Counted from the first letter of the stretch, positions 14,562-23,065 are shown. The stretch is DNA of 32,635 bases from Leptolyngbyaceae cyanobacterium MP9P1.79 (GCA_030248885.1 JARCMD010000377.1:1-32635); one strand, 5' to 3'. Program-made: numbers and translations. Notes: generated by a model from the sequence alone, not told the origin.

Positions 14562-16733
14562 ACGAGTGGTAATGAACTTCGCTTCCAGGCAATTTGCCAA
14601 GTCACCGATCGTGAGAAACTTCCCCCGAAAACGCCTAACCGTTTAGAAGAGCTATGGGCGATCGATGTATTCACTCTGGGCAAAATGCAAGCATGTTTGC
14701 CTAAGGATGTATTTAAGTCGATCAAGAACACAATTCAGACGGGTGGCAAGCTGGATGTGTCGATCGCTGGGATCGTTGCCGCCGCCATGAAAGACTGGGC
14801 AATTTCCAAGGGCGCACTGTACTACGCCCACGTTTTTTATCCCATGACCAACATCACGGCTGAAAAGCATGATGGGTTTATCTCTGTGCAAAGCGATGGC
14901 TCGGCGATCACCGAATTTTCTGCCAAAGTGCTGGTGCAAGGCGAACCGGATGGTTCCTCCTTCCCCAGCGGCGGCATTCGCTCAACCTTTGAAGCCCGGG
15001 GCTACACCGCATGGGATGTTACCAGTCCTGCCTACGTAATGGAAACTGACAATGGATCTACTCTGTGCATTCCCACAGTGTTTATTTCGTGGACAGGGGA
15101 AGCGTTAGACAAGAAAACACCCTTGCTGCGCTCCAACGCAGCAATGAGCAAAGCCGCAACCCGACTACTGAAATTGCTGGGAAATACAGACGTGGCGACC
15201 GTCAACTCTAGCTGTGGCGCGGAGCAGGAGTACTTCTTGGTGGATGCCCACTTTGCCCATAGCCGTCCCGATATCTTGCTGACGGGTAGAACCCTATTTG
15301 GACGACCGGCTGCTAAAGGTCAACAGTTCGATGACCACTATTTTGGCGCAATTCCAGAGCGCGTGCAGGTCTTTATGCAGGATGTGGAAGAGCGTATGTA
15401 TCGCTTGGGGATTCCGGCTAAAACTCGCCATAACGAGGTGGCCCCTGGTCAGTTTGAGATCGCGCCATTTTTTGAGGCGGCAAATGTGGCCAGCGACCAC
15501 CAGCAAATGACGATGACCATCCTCAAAAACACGGCGAAGAAGCATGGCTTCATTTGTTTGTTGCATGAGAAGCCCTTTGCTGGCATCAATGGATCTGGGA
15601 AGCATGTCAACTGGTCAGTGGGCAATGCCACCCAGGGCAATCTACTTGATCCCGGTGACAATCCCCATACGAACCTGCAATTTTTGCTGTTCTGCGGGGC
15701 GGTGATTCGTGGGGTGCATAAGTATGGGCCACTGCTGCGCGCTGTGGTGGCAACTGCCAGTAATGACCATCGATTGGGTGCTAATGAGGCTCCCCCTGCT
15801 ATTATTTCAGTCTACCTGGGCGTTCAGCTTGAGGATGTGTTTGACCAGATTAAACGGGGCGATGTCAAAAGCTCGGCGTACGCGGGTGTGATGAGTTTAG
15901 GTATTCTAACGTTGCCGGAGTTCCCCAAAGATCCAGGCGATCGGAATCGCACGTCCCCCTTTGCTTTTACAGGTAATCGCTTTGAATTCCGGGCAGTTGG
16001 GGCTAACCAATCTGTTTCTGGGCCCTTAGTTGCGATGAATACAATTCTGACCGATTCGTTGATTTGGATGTCCGACCACTTAGAAGCTGAGTTGGCAAAA
16101 GGAACGGCGCTACAAGATGCGGCGTTTACCGTTCTCAAAGAAGTGATGGATAATCACAGTGCGGTTGTCTTTGGGGGCAATGGTTACTCGGAAGCCTGGC
16201 ACAAAATGGCTGTGGAGCGGGGGTTGTTAAACTTGCCCACCACCGCCGATGCATTGCCTGTTTTGAAAGAGAAGTACATTGAAGAACTGTTTGAACGAAC
16301 AGGAGTGCTGTCGGCTGCTGAACTGGAAAGCCGCTTTGATGTCTATGCAGAGCAGTACATTGGGGTCATTGAGATGGAAGCCAAGCTGGTAATCAATCTG
16401 GCAAAAACCGTGATTTATCCAGCGGCGTTCCGTTATTTATCAGAGCTTGCTGCCAGTATTTCCAACCTAAAACAAATTGGCATTGAGTTTGAGCAAGACA
16501 GTGCTGAAACCGTTGCTGCCTTGACTAAGCGGATGATGGACACGGTGAGCAAGTTGGATAATGCGATCGGCAACCATGATTTCGCTACTGTCGAAGAACA
16601 TATGCAACACTGCGCCAAAACCCTTCGCCCCCTAATGGATAAGGTGCGCGAGTATGCAGATGCGATCGAAGGAAATGTGGCGGACGATCTGTGGCCCCTG
16701 CCCAAGTATCGGGAGATGCTGTTTATTAAGTAA
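14562..16733 (+). CDS. glnN: Glutamine synthetase type III (GlnN), apparent ACG start
   Basis: 723 residues if begun at the ACG at 14562, which fits the usual GSIII length (about 724). The N-terminus then reads (M)SGNELRFQAICQVTDREKLPPK, the expected GSIII opening, and AAAGGAAAG sits at ribosome-site distance. The only conventional start in the open frame is a TTG at 14460, which would overlap PPK2 by 20 bases and add 34 unusual residues. GSIII signatures: AEKHDGFISVQSDG, GEPDGSSFPSGG, SSCGAEQEYFL, HNEVAPGQFEIAP, GSGKHVNWSVG, ATASNDHRLGANEAPP and FEFRAVGANQS. The enzyme makes glutamine from glutamate, ammonia and ATP in the cytoplasm. In cyanobacteria GlnN is typically induced under nitrogen deficiency through NtcA. 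Confidence 0.93.
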   Translation, partial: TSGNELRFQAICQVTDREKLPPKTPNRLEELWAIDVFTLGKMQACLPKDVFKSIKNTIQTGGKLDVSIAGIVAAAMKDWAISKGALYYAHVFYPMTNITAEKHDGFISVQSDGSAITEFSAKVLVQGEPDGSSFPSGGIRSTFEARGYTAWDVTSPAYVMETDNGSTLCIPTVFISWTGEALDKKTPLLRSNAAMSKAATRLLKLLGNTDVATVNSSCGAEQEYFLVDAHFAHSRPDILLTGRTLFGRPAAKGQQFDDHYFGAIPERVQVFMQDVEERMYRLGIPAKTRHNEVAPGQFEIAPFFEAANVASDHQQMTMTILKNTAKKHGFICLLHEKPFAGINGSGKHVNWSVGNATQGNLLDPGDNPHTNLQFLLFCGAVIRGVHKYGPLLRAVVATASNDHRLGANEAPPAIISVYLGVQLEDVFDQIKRGDVKSSAYAGVMSLGILTLPEFPKDPGDRNRTSPFAFTGNRFEFRAVGANQSVSGPLVAMNTILTDSLIWMSDHLEAELAKGTALQDAAFTVLKEVMDNHSAVVFGGNGYSEAWHKMAVERGLLNLPTTADALPVLKEKYIEELFERTGVLSAAELESRFDVYAEQYIGVIEMEAKLVINLAKTVIYPAAFRYLSELAASISNLKQIGIEFEQDSAETVAALTKRMMDTVSKLDNAIGNHDFATVEEHMQHCAKTLRPLMDKVREYADAIEGNVADDLWPLPKYREMLFIK

Positions 16734-17068
16734 CCCAAGGCTGAGATCGCTGAGGAAAAAGTTGCCGCTGTGAGGTGAAGCCTTTGGGAAGTAGCCATGG
16801 GCACAAGCCTTAATGAGCTTAGTTGCCGAAGGGAGCATCTCACTTTTGCAACCCTCACCGTTCGGCTGAGCGCTCACATCGAAGCCTAAATCCCTCTCCC
16901 CACCTGGGAGAGGGACTTGGATCTTGCTCCCCTTCTCCCCTCTTGGGAGAAGGGGCTGGGGGATGAGGGGGTTGGCGTATCCTCTACAAAACTGAAATGC
17001 TCCCGTTGCCGAAGGCTTCGCCCCTACAGGGGAACTGTTTAAGGCTATTCAATCTACGATCCCTGATC
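16734..17068. other. Gap between convergent glnN and ArsA-like genes
   Basis: 335 bases. It contains the double-hairpin repeat at 16892-16975 and a short fragment, GCCGAAGGCTTCGCCCCTAC (about 17007-17026), similar to the end of the dispersed structured repeat. No gene is recognised. Confidence 0.5.
16892..16975. repeat. G/C-rich double-hairpin intergenic repeat
   Basis: Two perfect stems lie in tandem: CCCTCTCCC (16892-16900) with GGGAGAGGG (16906-16914), and CCCCTTCTCCC (16929-16939) with GGGAGAAGGGG (16945-16955). A G-rich tail follows. This unit type is widespread between genes in filamentous cyanobacteria. Placed between two convergent genes it could act as a transcription barrier or mRNA end. 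Confidence 0.8.
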
Positions 17069-18178
17069 CTAGCCAAAGGAAATCACCAGGTAGGCATCTT
17101 GGAACTTTGCCCCGGAGACGGGTCTACCGCTGAGTTCTGGTGGCAGAGAAATATTCCGCCTCTGGTCTCCCGCTTCGATCGTGACTTCAGGGCCATTCTG
17201 AGTCAGTTTCACCTGTTTTTTATCGAATCCAGGTAAGAACAAGCTCACTTTGCGCTCTGGAATGCTGATAGTCATCGGTCTGGGAGCTTGAGCCGTTTGA
17301 CTGAAGTCGGGGAGCGCATCCATTAGGGGTTGCCAATCTTGCCCCAATCGGGGAGGCAGGGGACTGATAGTTAGGGGGGCAAAGGCAGTCTGCAAGTCTG
17401 GGACTTCTTGAGTGACAACAGAGTCAGGATTGACAATCACCCCCGCTACTGTCAGCCCAATTTGTTGGGCGCTCCCCCAAAGATAGCGAGCAGTGGCCAC
17501 GTCTAGCGCCTCTGAGGTAGTGACTAGGTAAGCAGCGACCCGCTGGGGATCAGCCAGTGCCGCTTTCCCCTGTTCCAAAATATTGTTCACTTGGTTGGTC
17601 GGCTGTCCAAAGTTGTCACTCAGCAAATCCACATTTAAAACTGAGCCAACTAGAGGTTGCAGGAAGGGCAAAACTGTCTTGCCCAGGTCGGAGTCGGTAA
17701 AGACTTGCCGGAACCTGCGGATATACCAACTCAGGGTCTCCGGCAGTCCAAACATCCGTAAAGTGCTTTGATCCCCGGAGCCATCGTAGATAATCACATC
17801 GAACCGATCGCTGGCGTTATACTCCCGAAGGGCATTCAGGGCCAGGGCCATGTCCATGCCGGGGATCACTCCCAACTCTTGGGCAAAGACAGACTTCAAT
17901 ATAGGAGTACGCAGATATTGGGCTTCCAGCTTTTTCACCTCTTCCCAACTGCGTTCTAGCAAGGTGGCGGTTTGAAATTGCACCGCTTGCAAGTTCGGCA
18001 TCACTGTCTGGGGATCAGCGCTCAGTGGAGTCTCCAAAAGCGCGCCTAGTGTCGGGTCAGAGTCTTGCCCAATCAGCAACACTCGACTACCATTGTTGGC
18101 GAATTTTCTGGCAGTTGCGATCGCTACCGTCGCCCGCCCAATACTATCTTTGCCCAAAAACGTCAGAATAAATGCCAT
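17069..18178 (-). CDS. ArsA-family ATPase with C-terminal HSP20-like domain
   Basis: 369 residues from the ATG at 18178-18176, with AGGA nine bases upstream; the TTG before it is not needed. Residues 1-290 form an ArsA/Get3-like P-loop ATPase: the N-terminal strand and P-loop TFLGKDSIGRATVAIA, a DVIIYDGSGD segment, and the ATARYLWGSAQQIGLTVAGVIVNPD segment of the deviant Walker class. Residues about 300-369 (SIPERKVSLFLPGFDKKQVKLT onwards) form the HSP20-like beta-sandwich fused to cyanobacterial ArsA proteins. The P-loop is unusual: GKDSIGRAT, where relatives as I remember them have GKGGTGRTT. Function in this group is not established. It is followed downstream by convergent glnN and preceded by a DUF2862 gene. 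Confidence 0.85.
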   Translation of the reverse strand: MAFILTFLGKDSIGRATVAIATARKFANNGSRVLLIGQDSDPTLGALLETPLSADPQTVMPNLQAVQFQTATLLERSWEEVKKLEAQYLRTPILKSVFAQELGVIPGMDMALALNALREYNASDRFDVIIYDGSGDQSTLRMFGLPETLSWYIRRFRQVFTDSDLGKTVLPFLQPLVGSVLNVDLLSDNFGQPTNQVNNILEQGKAALADPQRVAAYLVTTSEALDVATARYLWGSAQQIGLTVAGVIVNPDSVVTQEVPDLQTAFAPLTISPLPPRLGQDWQPLMDALPDFSQTAQAPRPMTISIPERKVSLFLPGFDKKQVKLTQNGPEVTIEAGDQRRNISLPPELSGRPVSGAKFQDAYLVISFG

Positions 18179-18230
18179 CAAAACCGTCCTAGTGTTGCTT
18201 TACTTAAGGTGGCTCTACGTTGGAGTGGCG

Positions 18231-18536
18231 CTACTTTGCCAGGACTAACTCGTCCTCAAAGAACCATGTAGCAAACTGATCGTCAAACTTGACCAGTAAC
18301 CCCACTCCACTGCCATCTACCATTTTAAAGTCCTGAATGGTTCCAACCTCTCCCAACCGTTTGATGATCATAGGAGAAACCCGATCTCGTAACCGCCGTA
18401 CCTTTACCCGTTGACCTCTTTCCATTGCTGCTACTTTGTTGGATAAATGTTTGTTGTGTCGTGAATCCCTCCAAAGTTTACCAGTGTAACGGTATTCTCT
18501 AGGGAGTTGAGGAACATAAATGGCTGTGGTCTGCAT
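18231..18536 (-). CDS. DUF2862 family protein
   Basis: 101 residues from the ATG at 18536. The conserved part begins at the internal Met of MERGQRVKVRRLRDRVS (start 18425) and runs through EVGTIQDFKMVDGSGVGLLVKFDD to ATWFFEDEL. This matches the small cyanobacterial DUF2862 family, whose role is unknown but whose fold is likely an SH3-like barrel. Neither start has a convincing Shine-Dalgarno. The first 37 residues may be leader sequence rather than protein. It lies 52 bases upstream of the ArsA-like gene on the same strand and divergent from hisF, 58 bases away. Confidence 0.8.
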   Translation of the reverse strand: MQTTAIYVPQLPREYRYTGKLWRDSRHNKHLSNKVAAMERGQRVKVRRLRDRVSPMIIKRLGEVGTIQDFKMVDGSGVGLLVKFDDQFATWFFEDELVLAK

Positions 18537-18594
18537 GTTTGCTAAATCACAATTCCCATGATTCCTATTTTAGAGAGCTACTGGAGCCTAAGAA

Positions 18595-19359
18595 ATGCTG
18601 GCAAAAAGAATTCTGCCCTGTTTAGATGTGAAAGCAGGACGAGTGGTCAAGGGAGTCAATTTTGTTAATTTGCAAGATGCGGGAGATCCGGTAGAACTCG
18701 CCCAAGTCTATAACCAGGCAGGCGCGGATGAACTAGTGTTTTTGGATATTACAGCGACCCACGAAGACCGCAACATCATTTTTGATGTCGTACAGCGCAC
18801 GGCGGAGCAAGTTTTCATTCCGTTAACAGTTGGGGGCGGTATCCAAAACGTGGAGACGATCAAACAGTTGCTCCGGGCTGGGGCAGATAAGGTGAGCCTT
18901 AATTCAGCAGCAGTGAGGACTCCAGAGCTAATTAATCAAGCGAGCGATCGGTTTGGTAGCCAGTGTATTGTGGTGGCGATCGATGCCCGCCGTCGTCGTG
19001 ATCCGGGCAATCCGGGATGGGACGTGTTTGTGCGGGGTGGTCGGGAAAAAACGGGGCTGGATGCGATCCTGTGGGCTGAAACGGTTGCCCAGCGGGGAGC
19101 AGGTGAGTTGCTGATCACCAGTATGGATGCCGATGGTACCCAAGCTGGGTATGACTTGGAGTTGACCCGAACGATCGCCAGCCGGGTTGGGATTCCGGTG
19201 ATTGCGTCGGGTGGGGCAGGAAACTGTCAGCACATCTATGAGGCGCTAACCGAGGGCAAGGCTGAGGCAGCGCTTCTGGCTTCGTTGCTGCATTATGGGC
19301 AGTTAACTGTTGCTGAGATCAAAACCTATCTCACGGCTCATCAGGTGACGGTGCGATAA
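18595..19359 (+). CDS. hisF: Imidazole glycerol phosphate synthase subunit HisF
   Basis: 254 residues; ATG at 18595 with GGAG eight bases upstream. Complete (beta-alpha)8 cyclase subunit: [19 protein letters not shown] with catalytic D11, VGGGI and the phosphate-binding strand, VVAIDARR with the second catalytic Asp near residue 130, [16 protein letters not shown], and [11 protein letters not shown] near the end. With HisH it converts PRFAR and ammonia from glutamine into imidazole glycerol phosphate and AICAR in histidine biosynthesis. Length matches the family norm of about 255. No other his gene is nearby, as is usual in cyanobacteria where the pathway is scattered. Confidence 0.97.
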   Translation: MLAKRILPCLDVKAGRVVKGVNFVNLQDAGDPVELAQVYNQAGADELVFLDITATHEDRNIIFDVVQRTAEQVFIPLTVGGGIQNVETIKQLLRAGADKVSLNSAAVRTPELINQASDRFGSQCIVVAIDARRRRDPGNPGWDVFVRGGREKTGLDAILWAETVAQRGAGELLITSMDADGTQAGYDLELTRTIASRVGIPVIASGGAGNCQHIYEALTEGKAEAALLASLLHYGQLTVAEIKTYLTAHQVTVR

Positions 19360-19737
19360 AGATTTGGAGACAAAGGGTGGGTTGATACACCCATCTTTCA
19401 GGGCGAAGCATACCCTTCGAGAGGAGAGCTACGAGCGATCGTATCTGTTATCCAAATCTGCCAATTTTGCTCCCCAATTTTGCTCTCAAGTATTTCGCTC
19501 CTACAATAGCTTGGCTTGGGCATTTCTGAGAACAGTTTATGAAGATGTTAATTAACTTCACAAACATTTATCTTCATGGTTTCTTAAGCTTCATAATTTA
19601 TTAAGTTAATTTAGCTGAGCTTATTGATTCTATTAGGTTGGAGAACTCGATCGAGGCATGAAGCCTAATGACATCTCTGCTCGATTTGTTACAATGTGTA
19701 AACATTAATCAATTGCAGGGACAAATGTAAACGGCTA
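19360..19737. other. Gene-free region after hisF
   Basis: 378 bases. At 19388-19430 it has a fragment, GCGAAGCATACCCTTCGAGA, matching the outer arm of the dispersed structured repeat as seen at 30895. The right part holds a likely extended -10 promoter (19687-19695) for the small gene at 19738. A 63-codon plus frame at 19364-19555 looks like non-coding sequence. Confidence 0.5.
19687..19695 (+). promoter_or_regulatory. Extended -10 promoter element
   Basis: TGTTACAAT fits an extended -10 (TG-N-TAnnnT) 42 bases before the ATG at 19738. It overlaps an imperfect palindrome, TGTTACAatgTGTAAACA. No strong -35 is seen. Support is by motif and position only. Confidence 0.4.
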
Positions 19738-19929
19738 ATGGTCATAATTCTCATTTTTGTAATTGCGTTGGTTGCTTGGTCGTTGCATTTGATGCAGGAA
19801 GCAGTCGATCGCAAAGAATTTTCCCTCATGCTAGCTGGCTTCTTGGTTGCCAGTTCTGCGGCTGCGATGCTAGCAGTCTATTTCTTGATGGGAAGTTATG
19901 TGGGTTTTATGGCTCATGTTGCTCAATAG
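19738..19929 (+). CDS. Small two-helix membrane protein
   Basis: 63 residues; ATG at 19738. Residues 2-18 (VIILIFVIALVAWSLHL) and about 29-51 (LMLAGFLVASSAAAMLAVYFLMG) are two clear membrane helices joined by a charged loop QEAVDRKEFS. It looks like one of the small conserved membrane proteins of cyanobacteria, but I cannot name the family. A possible promoter lies just upstream and no strong Shine-Dalgarno is present. Likely real because of the clean hydrophobic pattern and intact start. Confidence 0.6.
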   Translation: MVIILIFVIALVAWSLHLMQEAVDRKEFSLMLAGFLVASSAAAMLAVYFLMGSYVGFMAHVAQ

Positions 19930-20208
19930 CCGTCCAGTCTTGGTGAAGCGTCTTTTCCCTGGTGCAAGTTGTTTCGACCCAGACGAGTCAAGCTTTGTCA
20001 CAAGCCCCCCTACAAACAACTGACGAACTAGAGAACTTCAGTTTCCCAGAGTGGCGTTAGGGGTAGAACAGCAATCTTCATGTAGTGTTCAAACGTGTGG
20101 GTGTGCAATCCAGACACATTGTTGGATAAAGGTTCATCCAAGAAGATCAGCAAGTCTGGAACGCTACTTAGTGACAGACATTGTGTAGAAACACGCAACC
20201 TTGCGGAA
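19930..20208. other. Gap between two small membrane-protein genes
   Basis: 279 bases, followed by the terminator hairpin at 20209-20253. No open frame of note and no RNA family is recognised. Because it ends in a strong hairpin, a small untranslated RNA is possible but unsupported. Confidence 0.35.
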
Positions 20209-20253
20209 GCAGAGAAAAGCCTCCTGAAATATTATCAGGAGGACTTTCTCTGC
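20209..20253. terminator. Long hairpin, probable bidirectional terminator
   Basis: GCAGAGAAAAGCCTCCTGA (20209-20227) pairs with TCAGGAGGACTTTCTCTGC (20235-20253) over about 19 positions with one offset, around a 7-base loop. It lies six bases past the stop codon of the minus-strand gene at 20260 and after the plus-strand gene ending at 19929. The pyrimidine-rich arm gives a modest T-rich end on both strands. Confidence 0.7.
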
Positions 20254-20259
20254 TAGATA

Positions 20260-20472
20260 CTACTTTTGGAGTTTGTCGGGAGGGCTAACAATCACTCGCA
20301 CTAGGACAGAGATGGCAATAATGATGTAGAACGCGTCGGTGCCAGAAAACGGTGGCGGGGTTGGGAGTGCGATCGAATCACTGGGACTGGTCTGGCGAAT
20401 GGGCTGGCTAGTTTGACTGGTGGTTGAGGATGCTTGGGGCGATGATAGAGCGAACTGGCGATCGTGAACCAT
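20260..20472 (-). CDS. Small protein with Ser/Thr/Pro-rich N-terminus and one C-terminal membrane helix
   Basis: 70 residues from the ATG at 20472-20470, chosen because AGGAGG lies six bases before it; the frame itself is open for eleven more codons. Residues 1-45 are rich in Ser, Thr, Gln and Pro (SPQASSTTSQTSQPIRQTSP) and likely disordered. Residues 48-62 (FYIIIAISVLVRVIV) form a short membrane helix, followed by SPPDKLQK. The family is not recognised. A strong hairpin terminator follows directly. The ribosome site and terminator argue that it is a real single-gene transcript. Confidence 0.6.
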   Translation of the reverse strand: MVHDRQFALSSPQASSTTSQTSQPIRQTSPSDSIALPTPPPFSGTDAFYIIIAISVLVRVIVSPPDKLQK

Positions 20473-20719
20473 GTCCAACCTCCTATTAAACGTGTTTGTA
20501 CCCATAGTTTGCAGGTTGAGCTGACTTTCAACTAGGGAAAATCCAGTGGTTAGTCCCGACTTTAGTGGAGGTAAGCTAAAGTCCTGAATTCGTTTACCAA
20601 TGGTAGTTTGAGTAAATAGATCCGAGTTCCCTGTATCCAGATAATCGCGTTTCTAGGTGCTTATCTTCCGCAAGTCTGCCAAAATATCAGTAATGCCAGA
20701 GTAAATTGAACCAAGAATC

Positions 20720-21619
20720 ATGAATGCTCCCAAACGCAGCCGTGCCCGTGTACTTAGACCGGAAGGACTGAAGAAGCTTCGGGAACAGATACGATCGCAC
20801 GAAGCCGAAGAAAATTCAGGCTTTAAATACACGCTGGAACGATTGGGGGAGTTGACTGGACTCGATCCAGAGACAGTGAAAAATGTCCTGGATGGCAAAG
20901 GCTCCGATAAACGGACGATCGCCCGTTGCTTTGAATCTTTTGGGTTGACGTTGGAGGATAGCGATCACATTCCAGCAACGCAGGCAGTCGCTGCAACCGC
21001 TGATCCCAATTTTGTGGGACGGGATGAGGCGCTCATGGATCTGAATGCATTGGTCAGCCGCCAGGCAAAGGTGATCGTGATTCAGGCAAGGGGCGGCGTT
21101 GGGAAAACCACGTTGGCACGGAAGTATCTCCAGCAGGAGTTTGGTTCATTTTTGGAGTTTCCGATTGCCAAGGAGACAAAGGACATTGCTTCGATTGAGG
21201 TATTAATTGAAGAAAAGCTGCGACAACTGGGGGAAGAACCAGGGCGAGAATTTTTGGTGTCGCTCGATCGGCTCAAACGCAAGCTGCAAGCAGAACGCAT
21301 TGGGATCTTGATTGATAACCTGGAGCCTGCACTAGACTCAGCAGGCAAATTCATTGAGGCCCATCGTCGCTATGTGGAACTGCTGCGAGTGCTGAGTGAT
21401 CCGAGCGTCAAGTCACTTACCTTAATCACCAGTCGAGAACGCCTGCGAGAAGCGGATGTCACGGTGCAGCATTATGCGTTGAGAAGTTTGGATGTACAAG
21501 CCTGGGAGCAGTTTTTTCAGAGTCGCAATATCAATGTAGAAACTCCGGCGCTGGCTGCTTTGCACAATGCCTATGGGGAAATGCAAAGGCAATGGACATT
21601 CTCAGTGGGGCAGTGTTAG
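20720..21619 (+). CDS. STAND/NB-ARC NTPase, N-terminal half (frameshifted gene)
   Basis: 299 codons; ATG at 20720. Residues 36-82 (YTLERLGELTGLDPETVKNVLDG) look like the helix-turn-helix-like N-terminal domain seen in cyanobacterial STAND proteins. FVGRDEAL at 98 opens the NB-ARC module. The P-loop is ARGGVGKTT (123-131), the Walker B-like strand is IGILIDNLEP, and LITSRERL is the sensor-1 equivalent. The frame leaves the conserved sequence at LHNAYG (21560-21577) and ends in a non-homologous tail. The other frame resumes as GNAKAMDILSGA, restoring the usual GGNxxAL-type motif. One G is missing from a run that should have five (21575-21578). The gene should thus run from 20720 to 23058. Confidence 0.8.
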   Translation: MNAPKRSRARVLRPEGLKKLREQIRSHEAEENSGFKYTLERLGELTGLDPETVKNVLDGKGSDKRTIARCFESFGLTLEDSDHIPATQAVAATADPNFVGRDEALMDLNALVSRQAKVIVIQARGGVGKTTLARKYLQQEFGSFLEFPIAKETKDIASIEVLIEEKLRQLGEEPGREFLVSLDRLKRKLQAERIGILIDNLEPALDSAGKFIEAHRRYVELLRVLSDPSVKSLTLITSRERLREADVTVQHYALRSLDVQAWEQFFQSRNINVETPALAALHNAYGEMQRQWTFSVGQC

Positions 21620-23058
21620 AAGATTTTTCTGGTGATGTCGAAGCTTACTGGCAAGCAAATCAGGAAGATTTGTTTATTGAGCGAGACTTAGAAGATCTCG
21701 TCACGAAACAGTTCGATCGCTTGCAACAACTTGATTCAGATGCTTATAAATTACTCTGTCGCATGGGTTGCTATCGCTATCAAGATGTGCCAACAGTGCC
21801 CATTGCAGGACTCTTTTGCTTACTTTGGGATATCCCAGAAAATCGCCACCGACGAGTGATTAAGTCATTGCAGGATCGATCGCTAATTGATTTTGAAGAT
21901 GGAGAGTTTTGGTTGCATCCAGTAATCCGAGCAGAGGCAATAATTCGGTTGAGAGCAGGTGAAGAGTGGAACACAGCTAATCGAAAAGCAGCAGAGTTTT
22001 GGACTCAAAATATTAAGACTATCGAAACATTGAAGGAGGCATTAAGAGCTTTTGAGGCCTATCACCACTATATGATGATTAATGATTTTAATATGTCCGG
22101 AGTTGTAATTGTCAATCAGAGACCTAATCAGTGGGAAGGAAATGAACCTTTAGGTCGTTCATTTTACAGGTTAGGAGTACTTCAACAAACTATGGCTTCA
22201 ATACTTGAAATAGTACATAAAGTTAATCCTGGTTATGTTCTTAGTAGACTCTACAATATGCTAGGGGGTCTATTTTGGTTGACGGGGAGTCCTAACAAAG
22301 CTATAGAAGCTCACAAAAAATCAGGCTTAATATCGAAAGAATTTCTTGAAAATAATCAAGAATCTAAGCAAGATAGTTTTTGGTTTAAAAGATTGACTAG
22401 ATATGCCCTCTTCAATATAGGTTTATGCAATTTGGATCTGTGGGAACTTGAAATTTCACTACAGTATTTTGAAGAGGTTCTAGCTATTTTTGAGAAAGAT
22501 TGCTCTTCTGAAAATGGTTTCTATACCAATGAGGGTGGGATGGAAACCTGGTGCTGTCTGGCTTTCACAACTTCCTACTTGTCTGATAGAGAAAGAGCTT
22601 TCACTTGCGCTAATTTTGCATATAACTCAATAGCATCAGAAAAATTAGATTCTTGGGCCACGGGCTACTGTCCATTACTCTTAGGTTCCTCCTACAAGAA
22701 TTTGGGAGACTTTAAAAAAGCTTTTGAAATGTATGAAAAGGCTATGTCATATTCTGAAGAGAGTCACTACAAACAGGTAAGGGCTAAAGCTCTAACCGGT
22801 TTAGCTGAGCCTTACCGAGATCAGCTAGACTTTAAGAAAGCTATTTCACATCATTCAGAGTCTATTGAATATCTGAAAGAAATCAGCGCTAAATGTGATC
22901 TTGCTGAGGCTTTTTATCAGCTTGGACTGACCTATCAAGTAATGAGTAACTTTGAAGGAAGTGTAGAGAATTTTCAAGAGGCGATTCAGCTTTTTACTGA
23001 AATGGAAGCACCTAAGCAGGTGGAGAGAGTGAGGCAATCAATGCAAAATTGGAAATAG
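21592..23058 (+). CDS. STAND/NB-ARC NTPase, C-terminal winged-helix and TPR half (frameshifted gene)
   Basis: Open for 488 codons from the ATG at 21592, but the conserved sequence starts just upstream in this frame, so this ATG is a by-product of the frameshift. The first 130 residues (VTKQFDRLQQLDSDAYKLLC through SLIDFEDGEFWLHPVIRAEA) form the winged-helix arm of NB-ARC ATPases. The remainder contains TPR-like helix pairs, for example KNLGDFKKAFEMYEKAMSYS, YRDQLDFKKAISHHSESIEY and YQVMSNFEGSVENFQEAIQL near the end, the likely sensor. From about 22000 onward the base composition becomes distinctly A/T-richer than in the NTPase part. higB begins 7 bases after the stop. Confidence 0.8.
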   Translation: MDILSGAVLEDFSGDVEAYWQANQEDLFIERDLEDLVTKQFDRLQQLDSDAYKLLCRMGCYRYQDVPTVPIAGLFCLLWDIPENRHRRVIKSLQDRSLIDFEDGEFWLHPVIRAEAIIRLRAGEEWNTANRKAAEFWTQNIKTIETLKEALRAFEAYHHYMMINDFNMSGVVIVNQRPNQWEGNEPLGRSFYRLGVLQQTMASILEIVHKVNPGYVLSRLYNMLGGLFWLTGSPNKAIEAHKKSGLISKEFLENNQESKQDSFWFKRLTRYALFNIGLCNLDLWELEISLQYFEEVLAIFEKDCSSENGFYTNEGGMETWCCLAFTTSYLSDRERAFTCANFAYNSIASEKLDSWATGYCPLLLGSSYKNLGDFKKAFEMYEKAMSYSEESHYKQVRAKALTGLAEPYRDQLDFKKAISHHSESIEYLKEISAKCDLAEAFYQLGLTYQVMSNFEGSVENFQEAIQLFTEMEAPKQVERVRQSMQNWK

Positions 23059-23065
23059 GGAATAG

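Noticed and set aside
14479-14646. 55-codon frame starting at the TAATG overlap with the PPK2 stop
   Set aside because: The stop-start overlap is attractive, but the product is out of frame with GSIII, resembles nothing, and covers the true GSIII N-terminus.
19364-19555. 63-codon frame after hisF
   Set aside because: It contains a dispersed-repeat fragment and its composition looks non-coding.
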